A DNA stretch of 64,000 nt from Marinilabilia salmonicolor JCM 21150 (GCF_000259075.1 NZ_AJKI01000027.1:1-64000); one strand, 5' to 3'; numbered from the stretch's first letter, positions 36,851 to 46,560 are shown. Numbers and translations: made by a program. The notes: generated by a model from the letters alone, not told the origin.

Positions 36851-38383
36851 TTAACCGAGTTTCTCCACTGCTTTTTCAATTCTGGCCACCACCTCATCTT
36901 TACCAAGCATTTCAACAATGGTAAACAAATCGGGGCCAAAGCTGCCTCCAACAAGAGCCAGACGCAGTGAATTCATCACGCCCCCAAAGTTCATCTCCTT
37001 ATCTTCTATAAGTTTAGAGACTTTCTCTTTCAACAAATCCGCCTTCCATGCCCCACTTTCCTCTTCGAAAAAAGCAGCCAGTTTCGTCATAAAAGCAGGG
37101 ATTTCACCTTTCCAACGTTTTTTTGCCACTTTGGCATCATAGGCTTCCGGGGCAACAAAGAAAAAAGAACTTTGCTCCCACAATTCACTCACAAAGCTTA
37201 CCCGCTCTTTTACAAGCGCCACAATTTTGGAAAGATGATTAACCGGCGGGGGGACAACCCCTTTCTCTACCAGCACCGGGCCAAAGAGTCCAGCCAGTTC
37301 TTCATCTGTTTTCTGAATCAAATACTGGTGGTTAAACCACTTGGCTTTTTCAGGATCAAAACGAGCCCCGGATTTGTTAACACGATCAAAAGAAAACGCA
37401 TTTACCAACTCATCTTTGGTAAAAAGCTCCTGTTCGGTTCCCGGGTTCCAGCCCAGCAATGCCAACATATTGATAAATGCTTCCGGGAAATAACCATCCT
37501 CCCGATAACCGGCAGCCACTTCTTGTGTTTCCGGATCTGTCCACTTCAGCGGAAATACCGGAAATCCAAGTTTGTCACCATCCCGCTTGCTGAGTTTTCC
37601 CTTTCCCTGAGGTTTCAGAATCAAAGGAAGATGTGCGAAAACAGGTTGGTCCCATCCAAATGCACGATAAAGCAAGACATGAAGTGGCATCGAGGGCAGC
37701 CACTCTTCACCACGAATCACATGCGTTACTTCCATCAAATGATCATCCACCACATTGGCCAGATGATATGTGGGCATCCCGTCGGCCTTAAAAAGCACCT
37801 TGTCATCCAGATCGGAAGTACGGAAAGAGACACTGCCCCGGATCATATCTTCATCTTCCACAACTTCTGCCTGTTCGGGCATCTTAAAACGAATCACATA
37901 GGGAGAATTTTCCAGAAGCAGTTTTTCAACCTCATTTTTAGGCATAGACAAAGAATTCTTCATCGATAAACGTGTGTGTTCATCATAGGAGAATGTTTTG
38001 CCTTCAGCCTCTGCCTCCTTACGTGCCTGATCCAACTCCTCCGCCGTATCAAATGCGATGTAAGCATGTCCTTTTCCCATCAGCAAATCGGCATATTCAC
38101 GATATTGAGCCTTTCGCTCACTCTGCCGGTAAGGGCCATAGTCACCACCCTGCACGGGACCCTCATCAAATTCCAGTCCGCACCACTTTAACGATTCAAT
38201 AATATAGTCCTCGGCACCTTTTACATAACGGGTCTGATCAGTATCCTCAATCCGTAGTATAAAAGTTCCCCCGTTTTTTCGGGCAAAAAGATAGTTAAAC
38301 AAGGCAGTTCTGACACCTCCCATGTGTAATGGCCCGGTAGGACTGGGGGCAAATCGAACGCGAACGGATGGTTGATTGCTCAT
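36851..38383 (-). CDS. gltX: Glutamyl-tRNA synthetase
   Basis: Charges tRNA-Glu. The 510-residue product has the HIGH-type [20 protein letters not shown] (about residues 12-31), the KMSKS-type KLSKRDGDK (about 265), and the C-terminal helical anticodon-binding domain, complete. A perfect -7 box (CAAAGATA at 38409-38416, TATCTTTG on the coding strand) lies 26 bp upstream of the ATG. Together with glnS this defines the direct Gln/Glu charging route. Confidence 0.97.
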   Translation of the reverse strand: MSNQPSVRVRFAPSPTGPLHMGGVRTALFNYLFARKNGGTFILRIEDTDQTRYVKGAEDYIIESLKWCGLEFDEGPVQGGDYGPYRQSERKAQYREYADLLMGKGHAYIAFDTAEELDQARKEAEAEGKTFSYDEHTRLSMKNSLSMPKNEVEKLLLENSPYVIRFKMPEQAEVVEDEDMIRGSVSFRTSDLDDKVLFKADGMPTYHLANVVDDHLMEVTHVIRGEEWLPSMPLHVLLYRAFGWDQPVFAHLPLILKPQGKGKLSKRDGDKLGFPVFPLKWTDPETQEVAAGYREDGYFPEAFINMLALLGWNPGTEQELFTKDELVNAFSFDRVNKSGARFDPEKAKWFNHQYLIQKTDEELAGLFGPVLVEKGVVPPPVNHLSKIVALVKERVSFVSELWEQSSFFFVAPEAYDAKVAKKRWKGEIPAFMTKLAAFFEEESGAWKADLLKEKVSKLIEDKEMNFGGVMNSLRLALVGGSFGPDLFTIVEMLGKDEVVARIEKAVEKLG

Positions 38384-38408
38384 ATTTTATTTTTTTTATT
38401 TTCTGTTG

Positions 38409-38416
38409 CAAAGATA
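38409..38416 (-). promoter_or_regulatory. -7 box of gltX
   Basis: TATCTTTG on the minus strand, perfect consensus. Confidence 0.6.
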
Positions 38417-38589
38417 GAAAAACGAAGAGGAATATTAGACCCGGAGTAAGGAGTTTATTATAGGGGCCTCCTGCCTCCCATTAAAAATTAGCATCCTACT
38501 CTTCATTGCTCTCTTTTCAACCGAATGGAACTGCATAGCTCTGGCATAAAGCACGAAAAGACCAAAATTATCCGGCTGAAATTTATCAC

Positions 38590-38626
38590 AAACAAAAAAC
38601 CGGAAATGCAGAAACATTCCCGGTTG
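38590..38626 (-). terminator. Intrinsic terminator of the nrdJ transcript
   Basis: AACCGGGAATG / CATTTCCGGTT stem with a TTTTTTGTTT tract on the minus strand, 26 bp after the remnant's stop. Confidence 0.8.
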
Positions 38627-38651
38627 TGTTGAATTCATTCAAATCCTGACT

Positions 38652-38954
38652 TTAGCGAACAGCCAAAAACCCTTTCTCCCTCAAATCCTTACTAACTTTT
38701 CTAACCAGCTTAAACACCAGGGCACTATCCCCACCTTCAATACCATTCACCTCAGAGCGGGCCATCCACAAGGGTTCCAGAGCATCTCTATCGATCAGAT
38801 AACAATAAAACCTGGCATTGGGATCATCATCCTGAAAGACAACATCATCATCACTGAAGGCAGCAGAACTATGCCAATATTCCTCCAGATTAACCACCAA
38901 AATTCCATCTACATTAGAATCATCCGCATTTAGAGGTTCCGCAACTCTGACAAA
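38652..38954 (-). pseudogene. C-terminal remnant of a DUF4136-like lipoprotein, fused behind nrdJ
   Basis: The frame is open from 38954 and overlaps the end of nrdJ, but contains no ATG. The first possible start is TTG at 38898-38900. The protein pattern (DGILVVNLEEYW, then FYCYLIDRDALEPLWMARSEVNG, then KVSKDLREKGFLA) resembles the last half of Bacteroidota envelope lipoproteins of the DUF4136 kind, where a strand, a DxxxxxLxW segment and a C-terminal helix follow one another. A signal peptide and the N-terminal half are missing. I read it as a truncated remnant; a non-ATG-initiated, coupled small gene is the alternative. Confidence 0.4.
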
Positions 38955-41478
38955 TCAGGCAACCTTCCTGATAAACCAGTTTGTCGGAGCCACAGTTTTC
39001 GCAATTGCCTTTCTTTACTTTGGTGCCATTGGGAATGTATTTCTTAAGGGCACGTTCCACGCCATTTTTCCAGTTATTGATATTTTCATTGTCCAGTTGA
39101 AGACCGGCAACCAGGTGCAAAGCATCTTCGATTGGCATACCATGTCGCAACACTCCGGAAATGAGTTTTGCATAGTTCCAGAATTCCTTATGGAACTTGA
39201 ATGACAACCCTTCAATGGTGGTCTTGTATCCCCGCTTGTTCACATATTGAAAATCGTAACGCGATGTACCGTCATTGTCCCGGCTCTTTATAATATATCC
39301 CTTCTGAACAGACTTGGGTAGCAGGATGCCATCCTCATCATCGGCCAAACCGGTAAAGATCTCATAGGGACGTCCATCGAGCAATCCCACAAAAGCAATC
39401 CATTTTTCCTTGTTATTCTGGAAACGAACAACATCTGCCTCCAAAACTTCCGGCCGCTTTTTAGGGAATTTGGAGCCCTCATCCTCTTTCTTTTCTGAAT
39501 TGTTCAGCAACACGCCCGCGCGCGATCCATCCCGATAGACCGTCACACCTTTACAACCGCTCTTCCAGGCTTCCACATATAGTTGCCCAACCAGTTCCTC
39601 GGTAGCTGTGGAAGGAAGATTAATGGTAACACTGATAGAGTGATCCACCCATTTTTGCACTTGTCCCTGCATGCGCACTTTGCTCATCCAGTCCACATCG
39701 TTGGAAGTTGCCTTGTAATAAGGAGACTTTTCAATGAGTTTATCCAGCTCTTCCTGCGAATAATTTTTTGTCGTGTCAATATTATTGGCCTTCATCCAGG
39801 TCACAAACTTGTGATGGAAAACGATATACTCCTCCCAGCTGTCGCCCACTTCATCCACAAAATCCACTCTCACTTCAGGGTCATTAGGATTTACCTTACG
39901 GCGACGTTTATACACAGGCAGAAATACGGGCTCAATACCACTGGAAGTCTGTGTCATCAGACTGGTAGTTCCGGTAGGCGCAATGGTCAGCAATGCAATG
40001 TTACGACGACCATGCTTTTTCATCTCCTCATACATATCGGGATCGGCCTCTGCCAGTCGCTGAATAAAAGGATTGTTTTTCTCCTTTTCTGCATCAAAAA
40101 TCGGGAAAGCACCTCGCTCCTTAGCCAGTTCCACAGAAGACTTATAAGCAGAAACAGCCAATGACTTGTGAACTTCCACAGAAAAATCGGTGGCTATATC
40201 ACTTCCGTAACGAAGTCCCAGAGCGGCAAGCATATCTCCTTCGCCGGTGATGCCAATACCGGTACGACGTCCCTCTTCGGCTTTTTTACGAATATTGAGC
40301 CACAGATTCTTCTCAACACTTTTGATCTCTTCAGTTTCCGGATCAGCATTGATTTTATCGAGGATGCCGTCAATTTTCTCCAGTTCCAGGTCAATAATAT
40401 CGTCCATAATGCGCTGGGCATAGCTCGAATGCTCTTTAAACAGCTCAAAGTTAAAGCTGGCAGTATCTGTAAAGGGATTATCTACATATGAATACAGATT
40501 AATAGCAATCAGGCGACAACTATCGTAGGGACACAAAGGAATTTCCCCACAGGGATTGGTACTCATGGTGCGGTACCCCAGATCGGCATAGCAGTCGGGC
40601 ACAGACTCCCGGATAATGGTATCCCAGAAAAGGATACCGGGCTCGGCAGATTTCCAGGCGTTGTGTACCACCTTTTCCCACAGATTCCGGGCATTGATGT
40701 TCTTACGCACTTTGGGTTCCGCAGAATCAACAGGATATTGTTGCTGATATTCGGAGCCATCCACCACAGACTTCATAAAACCATCATCAATCTTAACAGA
40801 AACATTGGCACCGGTTACCTTACCCTGTTCCATTTTGGCATCAATAAACTTCTCAGAGTCGGGATGCCTGACAGAGACACTCAACATCAGAGCACCACGA
40901 CGACCATCCTGGGCCACTTCACGGGTTGAGTTGGAAAAACGCTCCATGAAAGGCACAATACCTGTTGATGTGAGGGCAGAATTTTTCACCGGAGAACCCT
41001 TAGGACGGATGTGTGACAAATCATGCCCCACTCCACCACGACGCTTCATCAACTGAACCTGCTCCTGGTCCACTTTCATTATACCACCGTAAGAATCGGA
41101 AGGACCTTCACTCCCAATCACAAAGCAATTTGACAACGATGCTACCTGATATATGTTACCAATACCGGCCATAGGACCTCCCTGTGGCACGATGTACCTG
41201 AAGCGCTGAAACAACCCAAAAAGTTGCTCTTCCGACATAGGATTCGGATATTTCTTCTCGATACGGGCAACCTCTCTGGCCAGTCGCCAGTGCATTTCAT
41301 CGGGAGTCATCTCATAAAGACATCCCTGTGAGTCTTTCAGGGCATACTTATTTACCCATACGCGGGCTGCAAGTTCATCCCCTTCAAAATACTCAAGCGC
41401 CTTTTGGTAAGCATCCTCATGAGTGAAAGTTTTTCCGTCTTTCACCCGGGTTTTCAGGTCAACATCTGTTTCTGCCAT
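38920..41478 (-). CDS. nrdJ: Adenosylcobalamin-dependent ribonucleotide reductase (class II)
   Basis: Reduces ribonucleotides to deoxyribonucleotides using a B12-derived radical, with or without oxygen. From the ATG at 41478 the product has 852 residues. Active-site features are visible: the first redox Cys in SLSNCFVIG (about 117) and NPCGEIPLCPYDSC with the thiyl-radical Cys region near 320. PTGTTSLM lies further on, and the tail ends in a four-Cys zinc-ribbon-like segment (CENCGSDKLV, CLICQSCGTSKCG) that would relay electrons from thioredoxin. No cobalamin riboswitch is seen upstream. The 1.5-kb region 5' of the gene is unusually AT-rich. Confidence 0.95.
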   Translation of the reverse strand: MAETDVDLKTRVKDGKTFTHEDAYQKALEYFEGDELAARVWVNKYALKDSQGCLYEMTPDEMHWRLAREVARIEKKYPNPMSEEQLFGLFQRFRYIVPQGGPMAGIGNIYQVASLSNCFVIGSEGPSDSYGGIMKVDQEQVQLMKRRGGVGHDLSHIRPKGSPVKNSALTSTGIVPFMERFSNSTREVAQDGRRGALMLSVSVRHPDSEKFIDAKMEQGKVTGANVSVKIDDGFMKSVVDGSEYQQQYPVDSAEPKVRKNINARNLWEKVVHNAWKSAEPGILFWDTIIRESVPDCYADLGYRTMSTNPCGEIPLCPYDSCRLIAINLYSYVDNPFTDTASFNFELFKEHSSYAQRIMDDIIDLELEKIDGILDKINADPETEEIKSVEKNLWLNIRKKAEEGRRTGIGITGEGDMLAALGLRYGSDIATDFSVEVHKSLAVSAYKSSVELAKERGAFPIFDAEKEKNNPFIQRLAEADPDMYEEMKKHGRRNIALLTIAPTGTTSLMTQTSSGIEPVFLPVYKRRRKVNPNDPEVRVDFVDEVGDSWEEYIVFHHKFVTWMKANNIDTTKNYSQEELDKLIEKSPYYKATSNDVDWMSKVRMQGQVQKWVDHSISVTINLPSTATEELVGQLYVEAWKSGCKGVTVYRDGSRAGVLLNNSEKKEDEGSKFPKKRPEVLEADVVRFQNNKEKWIAFVGLLDGRPYEIFTGLADDEDGILLPKSVQKGYIIKSRDNDGTSRYDFQYVNKRGYKTTIEGLSFKFHKEFWNYAKLISGVLRHGMPIEDALHLVAGLQLDNENINNWKNGVERALKKYIPNGTKVKKGNCENCGSDKLVYQEGCLICQSCGTSKCG

Positions 41479-42024
41479 GATGGTTATTTTTTTATTCTGA
41501 TTAATCCACCCCAATTTGCTGCACAATGCCGGAACTTAATCGAAACACATATCTGTTATACCGGCAAACAACCCTGCGGCCGGCTTTTAATCAGATTTAC
41601 TCAAACTCCGAATTCCTGAACATTCCGCCACAAAAAGAAATGCATCAATCTGGTTAACGGTTTGATAAATTGTTTATTAATAATTTTTAATAATTCCTCT
41701 TTGACGACTGCAAGTTAGAAAAGCTTTTCTTTTGAGACAACTATTTTTTATCAACAACCTCAAAAGTTTTCCAAAACAAAAGATTTAATCACTAATTTTC
41801 AACAACTTAAAGTTTTTGAAAATCTAAAAAGTCTTCCAAAACGGAAAACTTCACAAATCTTTAGATTTTTTTTTGATTAAAAAATTGCAGATATCAAACC
41901 CCCTGAAGCAGACAGAAAAGCAGGGATTTGGCTACATTTATTAACACTTCATGCCAAACAGAACTGTTAATTTTTCCATATTTTGGAAAATCATTGGCAG
42001 GTTGTTGATAACTTCGAAAAATTA
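41479..42024. promoter_or_regulatory. AT-rich upstream region of nrdJ with inverted TTATCAACAACCT boxes
   Basis: No gene is visible. TTATCAACAACCT (41748-41760) and its exact complement AGGTTGTTGATAA (about 42000-42012) face each other 240 bp apart, and TTTTCAACAACTT lies between them. TTTTCCAAAA-type motifs recur at about 41767, 41833 and 41972, the last as the palindrome TTTTCCATATTTTGGAAAA. TTATCAACA resembles a DnaA box (one mismatch). Confidence 0.45.
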
Positions 42025-42194
42025 CTAATGTCAAGTCAAGTGAAGAATGTCGGGTAAGCCGCCGCTATTTTTCACCTTGTGCAAATCAACAAAAAAGTAA
42101 GCATAGCCATATGCTACGTGAGTCTTTTTTTAGAGAAGCACAAGGTAGAAAGAGCAAGGTTTGGCCCGTCAGTATATGCTTGACTTGACACTAG
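42025..42194. repeat. F3 MITE-like element, copy 1
   Basis: Ends are CTAATGTCAAGTCAAG and CTTGACTTGACACTAG, inverted. Inside are ACCTTGTGC / GCACAAGGT and a core AAAAAAGTAAGCATAGCC...GCTACGTGAGTCTTTTTT. The core is shared in inverse orientation with the element at 49.2 kb. Confidence 0.7.
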
Positions 42195-42272
42195 AGGCAG
42201 CTGTTGAAAAAGTCAGCAGCTACCTTTTATTAGTTCTGATTCATCACAAATATGAATAGCTGCTAAATTATT

Positions 42273-42428
42273 TAGTGTTTGTCTATAAAGTCCAACTTCT
42301 GCGTTGTTGCTCAAAATCTAAACCCTCAAATACTTTAGTATTCTGCGGTTTAGATTTTTCACACGCCTTGAATTTGAACTTTCTATCTCAAACATGTGAA
42401 AAACACTTAGTTTATGGACAGGCACTAT
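42273..42428 (+). repeat. F1 palindromic repeat, copy 8
   Basis: Left end TTTAGTGTTTGTCTATAAAG, right end CTTAGTTTATGGACAGGCAC. The inner stem is AAAATCTAAACC...GGTTTAGATTTT, different in sequence from other copies but in the same place. Confidence 0.78.
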
Positions 42429-42431
42429 TTA

Positions 42432-42835
42432 GGGGCTGCTGAGAAAGTCAGCAGACCAATTTTTAATTTCTTTATAGGTTTTCTTTTTGGCATTGCTCCA
42501 AAAAGAAACAAAAAATCTAGTCCGTTTAAACCTATCCGCCCACGAAAGCCAAAATTTCCAGCCATTGCGCAAGGCCGTGAAAGTCGCCCATTTTGGCTTC
42601 CCGCTATCCGCCGGCCTGGAAAACGGACAGGCCACCACGCCTTTTAAATAGGAAAAATCGTTTAACCTAAAAAAAAACTTTTGAACAGTAATATTTTGAC
42701 CATTAATCACCACAGGGGCAAACTTTTTGAAAGATTTACTTGAAAAACCTTCCACTTTAAATGAGATTACTAATTATAATCATTTCATTATTAGCACTTT
42801 AATTGTTTTTTCAGCAAACCCTATTTACGTAATAT
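42432..42835 (+). repeat. F2 multi-hairpin repeat, copy 1
   Basis: Full-length reference copy. Landmarks in order: GGGCTGCTGAGAAAGTCAGC, CTTTTTGGCATTGCTCCAAA, TCTAGTCCGTTTAAACCTAT, GCCAAAAT...ATTTTGGC, GGCCTG...CAGGCC, CTTTTGAACAGTAATATTTT and CAGCAAACCCTA. Three hairpins are contained. A 108-codon frame on the minus strand is not called, as it is not conserved in the other copies. Confidence 0.8.
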
Positions 42836-42981
42836 TTTATTGGATAACGTTGGGTCCGGTTAAAAAATCAAAAATGCATAGTCCCTGATAAGGGGCCAAC
42901 TGTTCCGGAGATTGTAATGAGATATGAAATGTTAGCCTCTTTCGGGAACTTTGCCTTCTTGCAAACCAAACTCATCGAAGA

Positions 42982-44226
42982 TTACAACTCTGCCTTCACG
43001 TCAAACACCTGTTTCATGATCATTCCGGTTGCTCCGCACATAGATTTCACATAGGAACCGGCAGCTTTTCCGGACTCTTGCCGACGGGCATCATTGGTCC
43101 TGAAATTTTCCAACATCGAAAAAAAGCCTTCATAGTCATTTACCGAACAACCACCGCCCACTTCAATCAAATCGCGAGCCTCTTTAAACTTATGATATTC
43201 GACACCAAAGGCTACGGGAATCCCATAAGTGGCAGCCTCCAGCGTATTGTGAATGCCTTTCCCAAAGCCTCCGCCGATCCATGCGACCTGCCCGTAGCGA
43301 TAAATAGCCGACAGTAACCCGATGGTGTCCACAATCATGACACGACTCGCAGCCACATCAACCTCGTCAGTGCGGGTGAATCGAAAAAACGGAACTTTCA
43401 GCTTCTGCTCTATCTCCTGAATATGTCCCTCATGCACCTCATGCGGTGCCATAATTAACTTCACGCCATCGGGGGCCTCGTTGATGTAACGGCAAAGCAA
43501 ATCTTCATCGGGGGGCCAGGTACTTCCTGCAACCAACACAAAATCAGCCCCTGCAGCAAACTGAGCGGCCACCGGCACCTCTGTTGCCGCATCCACAATG
43601 GCCTTTACCCTGTCGAACCTGGTATCTCCGGCAACTTCATAATTCTTAAATCCAATTTGTTGAAGTAATTTTCCGGAAGTTTCATCCTGCACATAAAACC
43701 GGGTCACGGCATTCAGAGATTCCTGAAACCACTTACCATACCATTTGAAAAACAACTGATTCTCTCTAAAAATGGATGAGATGCTATAAAGTGGAACATT
43801 GCAACGGGCAAGTTCGCCGAAAAGATTTGGCCAAAATTCATACTTCACAAAAAAAGCTGATTCCGGCTTCACCACACTAAGCAAGCGGCGGGCATTATGG
43901 CGGGTATCGGAAGGCAGATAACAGACAACATCTGCCAGATCGTAGTTTTTCCGTACCTCATATCCCGAAGGCGAAAAAAAGGTAAGCAGAATCTTTTTTT
44001 GAGGGACATATTTCTTCAGCGCCTCAATCACCGGTCTTCCCTGCTCAAACTCCCCCAACGAGGCACAGTGAATCCACACCACCGAAGATTCGCCCTGCAA
44101 TGCCGACAATTTTTGCCATATCTCTTTTCTTCCCTGGTGAAGCAGTTTTGCTTTTTCGTTAAAAGGAGCAGCAAGCGCTACGATCAATGAGAAGAATCGG
44201 ACTCCGATGGAATAAAGGAAGTGCAT
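42982..44226 (-). CDS. waaA: 3-deoxy-D-manno-octulosonic acid transferase
   Basis: WaaA transfers Kdo from CMP-Kdo onto lipid A precursor at the cytoplasmic face of the inner membrane. The 414-residue product starts with a membrane-anchor helix (MHFLYSIGVRFFSLIVALAA). It has the N-terminal Kdo-transferase pattern VWIHCASLGEFEQGRPVIEA with the catalytic Glu, and the GT-B C-terminal nucleotide site (GGGFGKGIHNTLEAATYG, about residues 316-333). Length and motifs are standard. It lies downstream of pgk on the same strand, with a terminator between. Confidence 0.95.
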   Translation of the reverse strand: MHFLYSIGVRFFSLIVALAAPFNEKAKLLHQGRKEIWQKLSALQGESSVVWIHCASLGEFEQGRPVIEALKKYVPQKKILLTFFSPSGYEVRKNYDLADVVCYLPSDTRHNARRLLSVVKPESAFFVKYEFWPNLFGELARCNVPLYSISSIFRENQLFFKWYGKWFQESLNAVTRFYVQDETSGKLLQQIGFKNYEVAGDTRFDRVKAIVDAATEVPVAAQFAAGADFVLVAGSTWPPDEDLLCRYINEAPDGVKLIMAPHEVHEGHIQEIEQKLKVPFFRFTRTDEVDVAASRVMIVDTIGLLSAIYRYGQVAWIGGGFGKGIHNTLEAATYGIPVAFGVEYHKFKEARDLIEVGGGCSVNDYEGFFSMLENFRTNDARRQESGKAAGSYVKSMCGATGMIMKQVFDVKAEL

Positions 44227-44246
44227 AATGCTAAATTTTTCAATTC

Positions 44247-44290
44247 AAAAAAACCGCCGAACAAAGCCTTCTATGCTGTGTCCGGCGGTA
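44247..44290 (-). terminator. Intrinsic terminator of pgk
   Basis: ACCGCCG / CGGCGGT stem with a ~29-nt loop and an 8-T tract on the minus strand, 61 bp after the pgk stop and immediately before waaA. Confidence 0.8.
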
Positions 44291-44350
44291 AGATCATATA
44301 GTCTTCACAAAATGAGCTCGTGGCCTTTTTGTGTCAAAATTCAGACAATA

Positions 44351-45610
44351 TTATCCGCGAATGGCCTTAATACCGGGCAGCTCTTTACCTTCCAGATATT
44401 CCAGAAGTGCACCACCAGCGGTAGAAATGTAAGAAACCTCATCAGCCTTCTCAAACTTATTGATACAAGCCACAGAATCACCTCCGCCAATCAGTGAATA
44501 AGCACCTTTCTTTGTTCCGGCAGCAATAGCCTCCGCCACAGCGCGTGAACCTTTCTCAAAAGTTTCCATTTCAAACACACCCACAGGGCCGTTCCACAAA
44601 ATGGTTTTTGAATTTTCGATTACCTCCTGCATGGTTTTGATACTCTCCGGGCCGGCATCCAACCCCATCCATCCTTCAGGAATCTCATCGACCGGTACTA
44701 TTTTGGTATTTGCATTGTTATCAAATGCATCGGCAGCCAGCACATCAGCGGGCAGATAAAGCTTAACATTTTTCTCCTTAGCCAGCTTTTCAATTTTCAA
44801 CGCCAGTTCAAGATATTCATTCTCGCAGATAGAACTACCTATATTACCACCGCGTGCTTTGATAAATGTATAAGTCATACCTCCACCCAGAATCAGGTTA
44901 TTTACCTTATCCAGCAGATTTTCGATGATGGTAATTTTAGTAGAAACCTTTGCACCCCCCATGATAGCGGTAAAAGGTCTTTCAGGAGCCTTAAGCACCT
45001 TATCGAGGCTCAGAAGCTCACGTTCAATCAGGTAACCAAACATCTTGCTGTCGGCATCAAAAAAGTCAGCAATCACAGCAGTGGACGCGTGTGCACGGTG
45101 GGCTGTACCAAATGCATCGTTCACATATACATCGGCCAGTGCAGCCAGATCTTTCGAGAATTGCTGCTGCTTCTCTTTCATTTCAGCTTTGGCAGCTTTT
45201 TTCTCGTCTTCTGAAGCATCGTCGGCCAACTTGGGCTTACCTTCCTCCTCAAGATGGAAACGCAAGTTCTCAAGCATCAATACCTGACCGGGTTGCAAAG
45301 AAGAGGCTTTCTCTTTTGCATCGGGTCCTACTGAATCCTTAGCAAATACTACATCCACACCAAGCAGTTCTGACAAACGGCCCCAAACATGTTTCATGGA
45401 GAAATCAGGATTGGCTTTTCCCTTTGGACGCCCCAGGTGAGACATCACAATAACGGAACCACCGTCTTCAACAATTTTTTTTAATGTGGGCAACGCGGCT
45501 TTGATTCGTGTATCATCAGTAATTTCAAATTTTTCGTTGAAAGGAACGTTGAAGTCCACACGAACAATGGCTTTCTTACCTGAGAAATTGTAAGCTTCGA
45601 TTTTCGACAT
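44351..45610 (-). CDS. pgk: Phosphoglycerate kinase
   Basis: Converts 1,3-bisphosphoglycerate and ADP to 3-phosphoglycerate and ATP in glycolysis. The 419 residues are slightly longer than the 390-400 of many bacteria because of a Lys/Glu/Ala-rich insertion ([19 protein letters not shown], about 125-150), seen in other Bacteroidota. Motifs: [52 protein letters not shown] and GGGDSVACI. Good -7 box TATCTTTG at 45682-45689 (minus). Confidence 0.97.
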   Translation of the reverse strand: MSKIEAYNFSGKKAIVRVDFNVPFNEKFEITDDTRIKAALPTLKKIVEDGGSVIVMSHLGRPKGKANPDFSMKHVWGRLSELLGVDVVFAKDSVGPDAKEKASSLQPGQVLMLENLRFHLEEEGKPKLADDASEDEKKAAKAEMKEKQQQFSKDLAALADVYVNDAFGTAHRAHASTAVIADFFDADSKMFGYLIERELLSLDKVLKAPERPFTAIMGGAKVSTKITIIENLLDKVNNLILGGGMTYTFIKARGGNIGSSICENEYLELALKIEKLAKEKNVKLYLPADVLAADAFDNNANTKIVPVDEIPEGWMGLDAGPESIKTMQEVIENSKTILWNGPVGVFEMETFEKGSRAVAEAIAAGTKKGAYSLIGGGDSVACINKFEKADEVSYISTAGGALLEYLEGKELPGIKAIRG

Positions 45611-45681
45611 AATATTAAGAATTATAGAGTTTCTATCCTGACCTGACCTAATTCAGGCATTACAGTTCTTTTTTGGACACA

Positions 45682-45689
45682 CAAAGATA
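45682..45689 (-). promoter_or_regulatory. -7 box of pgk
   Basis: CAAAGATA on the plus strand, i.e. a perfect TATCTTTG, 71 bp before the ATG. Confidence 0.6.
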
Positions 45690-45794
45690 CAAAAAACCGT
45701 ATGGAATCTGGAATATTTTTGAATGGGATTTGGCGATTTGTTGGAGGGGGGAGTAGTCAGTAGTTTGGAGGCAGAAGGCAGAAGAGGGGAGCGA

Positions 45795-45848
45795 TGAATT
45801 CATAGCTCATAGCTCATAGCTCTTGGCTCTTGGCTCTTGGCTCTTGAG
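45795..45848. repeat. Short tandem repeats between pgk and its neighbour
   Basis: Three ATAGCTC units (spacing 8, 8) run directly into four TTGGCTC units (spacing 8), giving an imperfect 8-bp tandem array CATAGCTC to TTGGCTCT. The surrounding 45611-45936 holds only the pgk promoter. Confidence 0.7.
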
Positions 45849-45936
45849 AATGGCCCTATACTTTATAATGGACCAACCATGGCAGGGGTGACACCTTAAT
45901 TAAAAAAATCATGGAATAACTATTATAAAAAAGTTA

Positions 45937-46560
45937 TTACCCAAATAATTCCGAATTTACCGGAATACTCAACCAGCGGACAGATGAAGTGGGTGTCCAT
46001 TGCTTATTTACCAGGTCGATGTTTTGTAACAGCAAAATACCGGGAGCAGCTCCCTTTTCGAGCCTTCCAAGTCTGGCAAACCCGGCACTCTCCGCAGCAT
46101 CGAAAGTAGCGGCCAAAAGCATTTCGGCGAAGGTCACATCAGGCAGAACGAGCGTTTTCATCCGCTCCAGCAGTGTTCCTGTGCCGGCGAGCTTCCGAAA
46201 TAAAGGGGGGATAGCAACAGACTCCGGGATTTTCTTCACCCGGGGCAACCGATCCGGGACTTCATTCATTTGAGAATCTGCATCCCCACATCCCAAAAAA
46301 ACGGTACCATCACGAAAGTGACGATTCATCATGGAGGTATCCCGTTCAATTTCATCCCGGGTCACTTCTGCACAAACATCCACAAAAGCCGGACACAGAA
46401 TTCCTGCAAAAAACCGGGTAAACGGCCGTTCCTGAAACCCATTCTCAAAATGCTCCACAGATTCAATAACTCCTATATCACTCACAGTGATTACCGGCCA
46501 ACGCAGCAACTCTCCATCTGGCGAAAGCATAAAATGTGAAGCAAAACGATTAACGGACAT
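45937..46560 (-). CDS. Degenerate amidohydrolase-like protein
   Basis: The 207-residue protein keeps the frame of amidohydrolases: an N-terminal strand-turn followed by FAGILCPAFVDVCAEVT, where the family has a PGFVDxHxH metal site, and a C-terminal ARLGRLEKGAAPGILLLQNID resembling the closing small beta-domain. Both metal-binding His of the HxH are absent (VCAEV), and the barrel between is much shortened. It is therefore probably not a hydrolase in the usual sense. It overlaps the upstream DUF4296 gene by 11 bp, indicating coupled translation and a possible shared envelope-related role. Confidence 0.65.
   Translation of the reverse strand: MSVNRFASHFMLSPDGELLRWPVITVSDIGVIESVEHFENGFQERPFTRFFAGILCPAFVDVCAEVTRDEIERDTSMMNRHFRDGTVFLGCGDADSQMNEVPDRLPRVKKIPESVAIPPLFRKLAGTGTLLERMKTLVLPDVTFAEMLLAATFDAAESAGFARLGRLEKGAAPGILLLQNIDLVNKQWTPTSSVRWLSIPVNSELFG

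Noticed and set aside
38435-38638. 67-codon minus-strand frame between gltX and the nrdJ remnant
   Set aside because: It contains the nrdJ terminator and no recognisable features.
41479-41760. Cobalamin riboswitch expected upstream of the B12-dependent reductase
   Set aside because: No B12-box-like sequence or matching stem order is visible on the minus strand in this region.
42429-42755. 108-codon minus-strand frame, and analogous frames at 51162-51404 and 63532-63756
   Set aside because: They lie inside F2 repeats, and frame and length are not conserved between copies.
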